DNA of 16,086 bases, from the NCBI GenBank assembly GCA_947057505.1, contig CAMSEM010000023.1, positions 1 to 16,086 of the forward strand, in the 5' to 3' direction. Source of the stretch: an uncultured Clostridium sp. GTDB taxonomy: Bacteria; Bacillota; Clostridia; TANB77; CAG-508. Positions 14,201 to 16,086 of the stretch are shown here, piece by piece (positions within the stretch are counted from its first letter, which is position 1; every line of letters begins with the position of its first letter). Position numbers and translations under genes: made by a program. Under the pieces are notes generated by a model. It searched no databases and was not told where the DNA came from. It was given only the letters and a program-made list of their open reading frames with translations.

Positions 14201-15629
14201 GAACTTTTCAGGAGAATATCAAGCAAAAGCACACCGTTACACAGAAGTGATTTTTGGTAAAGGAACTACTTTTAAAGCTGGTACAGTTGGTACTGTTGCA
14301 GATAAAACAGCTTTTGGCTATGTAAAAAAATATTATGAAGAAAGAGGCATTCCAGTAAGTAATGCCGAAGTACTAAGAGTATCACAAGGATGTACTGGAA
14401 TTAAAAGAACTACAGGACAACATCCAGGTGGTATTATAGTAGTACCAAAAGGAAGGGAAATTTACGAATTTACCCCAGTACAACATCCAGCAGATGACCC
14501 TAACTCAGACATTATTACCACTCACTTTGATTACCACTCTATTGACCAAAACTTATTAAAACTAGATATTCTAGGACATGATGATCCAACCATGATTCGT
14601 ATGCTATTTGATATAACAGGAGTTGACCCTACAAAAGTACCTCTAGATGATAAAGAAACGATGTCTATTTTTAGTTCTACAAAAGCGCTAGGAGTAACAC
14701 CAGAACAAATTCATTCAGATGTAGGTTCTTATGGTATACCAGAGTTTGGTACTAAATTTGTAAGAGGAATGTTAGTAGATACAAAACCAACAACCTTTGG
14801 TGAATTAATTAGTATTTCTGGACTTTCACACGGGACTGATGTATGGCTTAACAATGGACAAGAATTAGTAAACCAAGGAATTGTTACTTTAAGTGAAGCA
14901 ATTGGTTGTAGAGATGATATTATGATATATTTAATTAAACAAGGTTTGCCACCAAAACTTGCATTTAAAATTATGGAGTTTGTACGTAAAGGAAAAGCAT
15001 CTAAAGACCCAGAAAAATGGCAAGAATATGAAGCAACTATGAGAGAATACAACATACCAGAGTGGTATATAGGATCTTGTAAAAAGATTAAATACATGTT
15101 CCCAAAAGCCCATGCAGCAGCCTATGTAACAAATGCTTTTCGTATTGCATGGTTTAAAGTACATAAACCAGCAGCCTATTATACAGCATATTATACCATT
15201 CGTGCAGATGAATTTGACAGTGATATTATGTGTTATGGAGTAGAAAAAGTAAAGAATAAAATGAAAGAAATTGAATTGCAAGGCAATAGTGCTACTACAA
15301 AAGATAAAAACATGTATGCAATTTTAGAATTAGTACTAGAAATGTATGAAAGAGGAATTACCTTTTTACCAATAGACCTTTATGAAAGTCATGCAACCAA
15401 ATTTAAAATGGAGTCGGAAAATGAAATTAGGCCACCATTAAATAGTATACCAGGCTTAGGAACAGTTGCAGCAGAAGGCATAGAAGAAGCTAAAAAAGAT
15501 GGAAAATTTATGTCTATTGATGATATGAAAATTAGATCTAAAATAGGAAAATCTGTGGTAGAATTACTAGATAAGGTTGGTTGTTTAAAAGGAATGAGCC
15601 AAAGCAATCAAATGAGCTTATTTGGCTAG
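11214..15629 (+). CDS. polC: DNA polymerase III alpha subunit, PolC type
   Basis: PolC is the main replicative polymerase of low-GC Gram-positives and carries its own proofreading. The 1471-residue length fits. In order: N-terminal domain (1-230) ending in a Pro-rich linker, OB-fold (about 250-345), PHP domain beginning with H368-M-H-T, the DEDDh exonuclease inserted into PHP (D457-L-E459-T-T-G, H-N-A-D-F-D, H-R-A-L-D-D), the rest of PHP, then the polymerase core with G-S-R-G-S-V-G-S-S, a four-cysteine zinc knuckle (C-P-N-C, C-P-K-C), and catalytic P-D993-I-D995-L-N-F. The C-terminus has an HhH segment. The start follows an AAAGGGAG site. The frame has no interruption and contains no CGG codon over more than 1400 codons. 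Confidence 0.98.
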   Translation: MEETTLKTVKQVFKDYNSNSFALSEALVACVNIYKKTSKLEIKLKVTSSILIKDLTDFERYLTKRFDFNEIEIKIQNDNLANDIDKKLETEWNYIVEYMAYKHPLTKALLKNSTIEIQENKMVVSLARKGRQILEARGFEKILASKLHDLYNKNYVVTYKEEITEEMQKQYQEYAKELEKQAVLIAQKEAEEHMQEIREEKGIKTNQEPKVENTNNAISNSNSNMPPTPPLPPEEPVENSPLIYGRSLKIKEELSKVADLSIDSGKVLLDGEILNTDSRELKSGKFLVTFDLYDGTSTITCKAFVEAEKHDDTIKKLKGVKGVKVNGTAQFDPFAKELGVIANTIIESTGLKKEVRKDEASVKRVELHMHTQMSQMDGMTAAKDLLKRAVKWGMKSIAITDHGVVQAFPDAHKYLEKDHPDLKVIYGVEAYLAPDKTPCVSFSKGQNLDDATYCVLDLETTGFSFRTEKITEIGIMKVKNHEVIDEFCTFVNPGKPIPQRVVEVTNITDEMVKDAPTIEEVLPKMLEFIGDSVLVAHNADFDIGFLKYNCTELGLKLGNTYIDTLRLAKDLFPEYKKYKLGIIAENLGIKVEVAHRALDDVDTTVKVFNVMLEMLKEKKAVTLDDIETVLSGKADYKSLQTYHAIILAKDYVGLRNLYKLISLSHLHYFYKKPRILKSLYKKYSEGLILGSACEAGELYRAIIAGKTDEELEEIAADYDYLEIQPIGNNMFMVRNETVASVEDLKDINRKIVALGEKLQKPVVATCDVHFMDPQDEIYRRILMAGQGYSDADEQAPLYLRTTDEMLKEFEYLGEEKAYEVVVTNTNKIADMCEKISPISPEKCPPYIEGCEQTIKEIAYNKAHELYGEELPEIVQSRLDKELNSIISNGFSVMYIIAQKLVWKSNEDGYIVGSRGSVGSSFVANMTGITEVNSLPPHYRCPNCKYSDFTDYNVKNGFDLPDKNCPKCGAKLTKDGMDIPFETFLGFDGDKEPDIDLNFSGEYQAKAHRYTEVIFGKGTTFKAGTVGTVADKTAFGYVKKYYEERGIPVSNAEVLRVSQGCTGIKRTTGQHPGGIIVVPKGREIYEFTPVQHPADDPNSDIITTHFDYHSIDQNLLKLDILGHDDPTMIRMLFDITGVDPTKVPLDDKETMSIFSSTKALGVTPEQIHSDVGSYGIPEFGTKFVRGMLVDTKPTTFGELISISGLSHGTDVWLNNGQELVNQGIVTLSEAIGCRDDIMIYLIKQGLPPKLAFKIMEFVRKGKASKDPEKWQEYEATMREYNIPEWYIGSCKKIKYMFPKAHAAAYVTNAFRIAWFKVHKPAAYYTAYYTIRADEFDSDIMCYGVEKVKNKMKEIELQGNSATTKDKNMYAILELVLEMYERGITFLPIDLYESHATKFKMESENEIRPPLNSIPGLGTVAAEGIEEAKKDGKFMSIDDMKIRSKIGKSVVELLDKVGCLKGMSQSNQMSLFG

Positions 15630-15690
15630 CAAAAAAATAATTACTATTCTTTTTCAAACTATAAGTTTTAATCAAGAAAGGATAATAAAA

Positions 15691-15975
15691 ATGAAATTAG
15701 AAGAAATTTTTACAATACAAAATATTATCATTTATTTAATTTGTATTAATATATTTACCTTTTTTATGATGTGGCTTGATAAGAAAAAAGCTAAAAAAGG
15801 CAAATGGAGAATACCAGAGAACACTTTACTATTACTTGTGCTATTAGGTGGGGGAATAGGTGGAATTGCTGGTATGTATACCTTCCGTCATAAAACGCAA
15901 AAAGCAAAATTTGTAATAGGTTTTCCAGCTATTTTAATTTGCGAAATATTGCTAATTGTAATGCAATTATTTTAA
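15691..15975 (+). CDS. DUF1294 small integral membrane protein
   Basis: The ATG at 15691 is preferred because AAAGGA (15677-15682) lies eight bases upstream; an in-frame TTG at 15622, overlapping the end of polC, lacks such a site and would add 23 residues absent from the family. The 94-residue protein fits DUF1294: a first membrane helix, D-K-K-K-A-K-K-G-K-W-R-I-P-E, a second glycine-rich helix (L-G-G-G-I-G-G-I-A-G-M), F-R-H-K-T, and a third helix. The function is unknown. It follows polC by 61 bases and may be read from the same transcript. Confidence 0.88.
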   Translation: MKLEEIFTIQNIIIYLICINIFTFFMMWLDKKKAKKGKWRIPENTLLLLVLLGGGIGGIAGMYTFRHKTQKAKFVIGFPAILICEILLIVMQLF

Positions 15976-16029
15976 ATAAATTTTATAGTATTCAAAAAAG
16001 TGTATATTACTATTTTCTTCATTACTGAC

Positions 16030-16086
16030 ATGCTAAGAGAGATCAACAAGGAAGCGGAAGAGATCCTTGGTGAAGCGCGCAAGAAG
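16030..16086 (+). CDS. Start of an open frame in compositionally foreign end sequence
   Basis: From the ATG at 16030 nineteen codons stay open to the right edge, giving a charged helical start (M-L-R-E-I-N-K-E-A-E-E-I-L-G-E-A-R-K-K). The codons (ATC, AAC, AAG, GCG, CGC) are GC-ending, unlike every other gene in the window, and no ribosome binding site precedes the ATG. The heptad-like charge pattern recalls stalk subunits such as V/A-type ATPase E or H, but 19 residues cannot establish that. It could be real and foreign, or a chimeric assembly end. Confidence 0.25.
   Translation, partial: MLREINKEAEEILGEARKK

Noticed and set aside
15984..16020. Terminator after the DUF1294 gene
   Set aside because: Only a six-base ATAGTA/TACTAT pairing around a long loop is possible; too weak to call.

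Overview
The window is a strongly AT-rich stretch of a Gram-positive (Bacillota) chromosome, most likely from an uncultured gut-type Clostridia. The evidence is a PolC-type replicative polymerase, the pyrH-frr-uppS-cdsA-rseP-polC gene order, an LPxTG protein with a sortase, a YkuD L,D-transpeptidase, A/T-ending codons, and GTG/TTG starts behind AGGAGG-like ribosome binding sites. The taxon is inferred from this, not measured.

Layout. Bases 1-511 (minus) hold a HIT-family protein cut by the left edge. Bases 512-978 are non-coding: back-to-back promoters and a probable ~100-nt small RNA with its own sigma-A promoter and a 20-bp terminator. Bases 979-2091 hold a membrane-anchored DNA/RNA non-specific endonuclease whose frame breaks twice, followed by a DUF3006-like protein. 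Bases 2220-2438 (minus) encode an excisionase-type HTH protein, and 2602-2912 is a small frame-disrupted gene. Bases 3124-6805 form an envelope block: L,D-transpeptidase with Asn/Thr/Gln repeats, the ATPase ychF, a small LPQTG surface protein, and a convergent sortase. Bases 6991-15629 are the housekeeping operon for UMP kinase, ribosome recycling, undecaprenyl and CDP-diacylglycerol lipid synthesis, the site-2 protease and DNA polymerase III. A 132-bp folded palindrome separates rseP from polC. A DUF1294 membrane protein follows. The last ~60 bases change abruptly to a GC-richer composition.

Main observation. Three +1 frame breaks occur, two in the nuclease and one in rseP. At all three the codon in the incoming frame is CGG, and dropping its C gives a GGN glycine codon at a position where the family expects glycine, restoring the full-length protein. 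I found no other in-frame CGG in any gene of the window, while CGA, CGC and CGT are all read normally in frame. This fits a recoding in which CGG, perhaps without a cognate tRNA, directs a +1 frameshift (or CGGN is read as a four-base codon). A motif-specific sequencing error or pseudogenisation remain possible. A fourth break, at 2650-2658, is of a different kind (-1) and is treated separately.

Functionally the window mixes cell-envelope work (peptidoglycan cross-linking, sortase anchoring, lipid precursors) with core translation and replication genes. The left third looks like an accessory region made of short transcription units, each with its own promoter.
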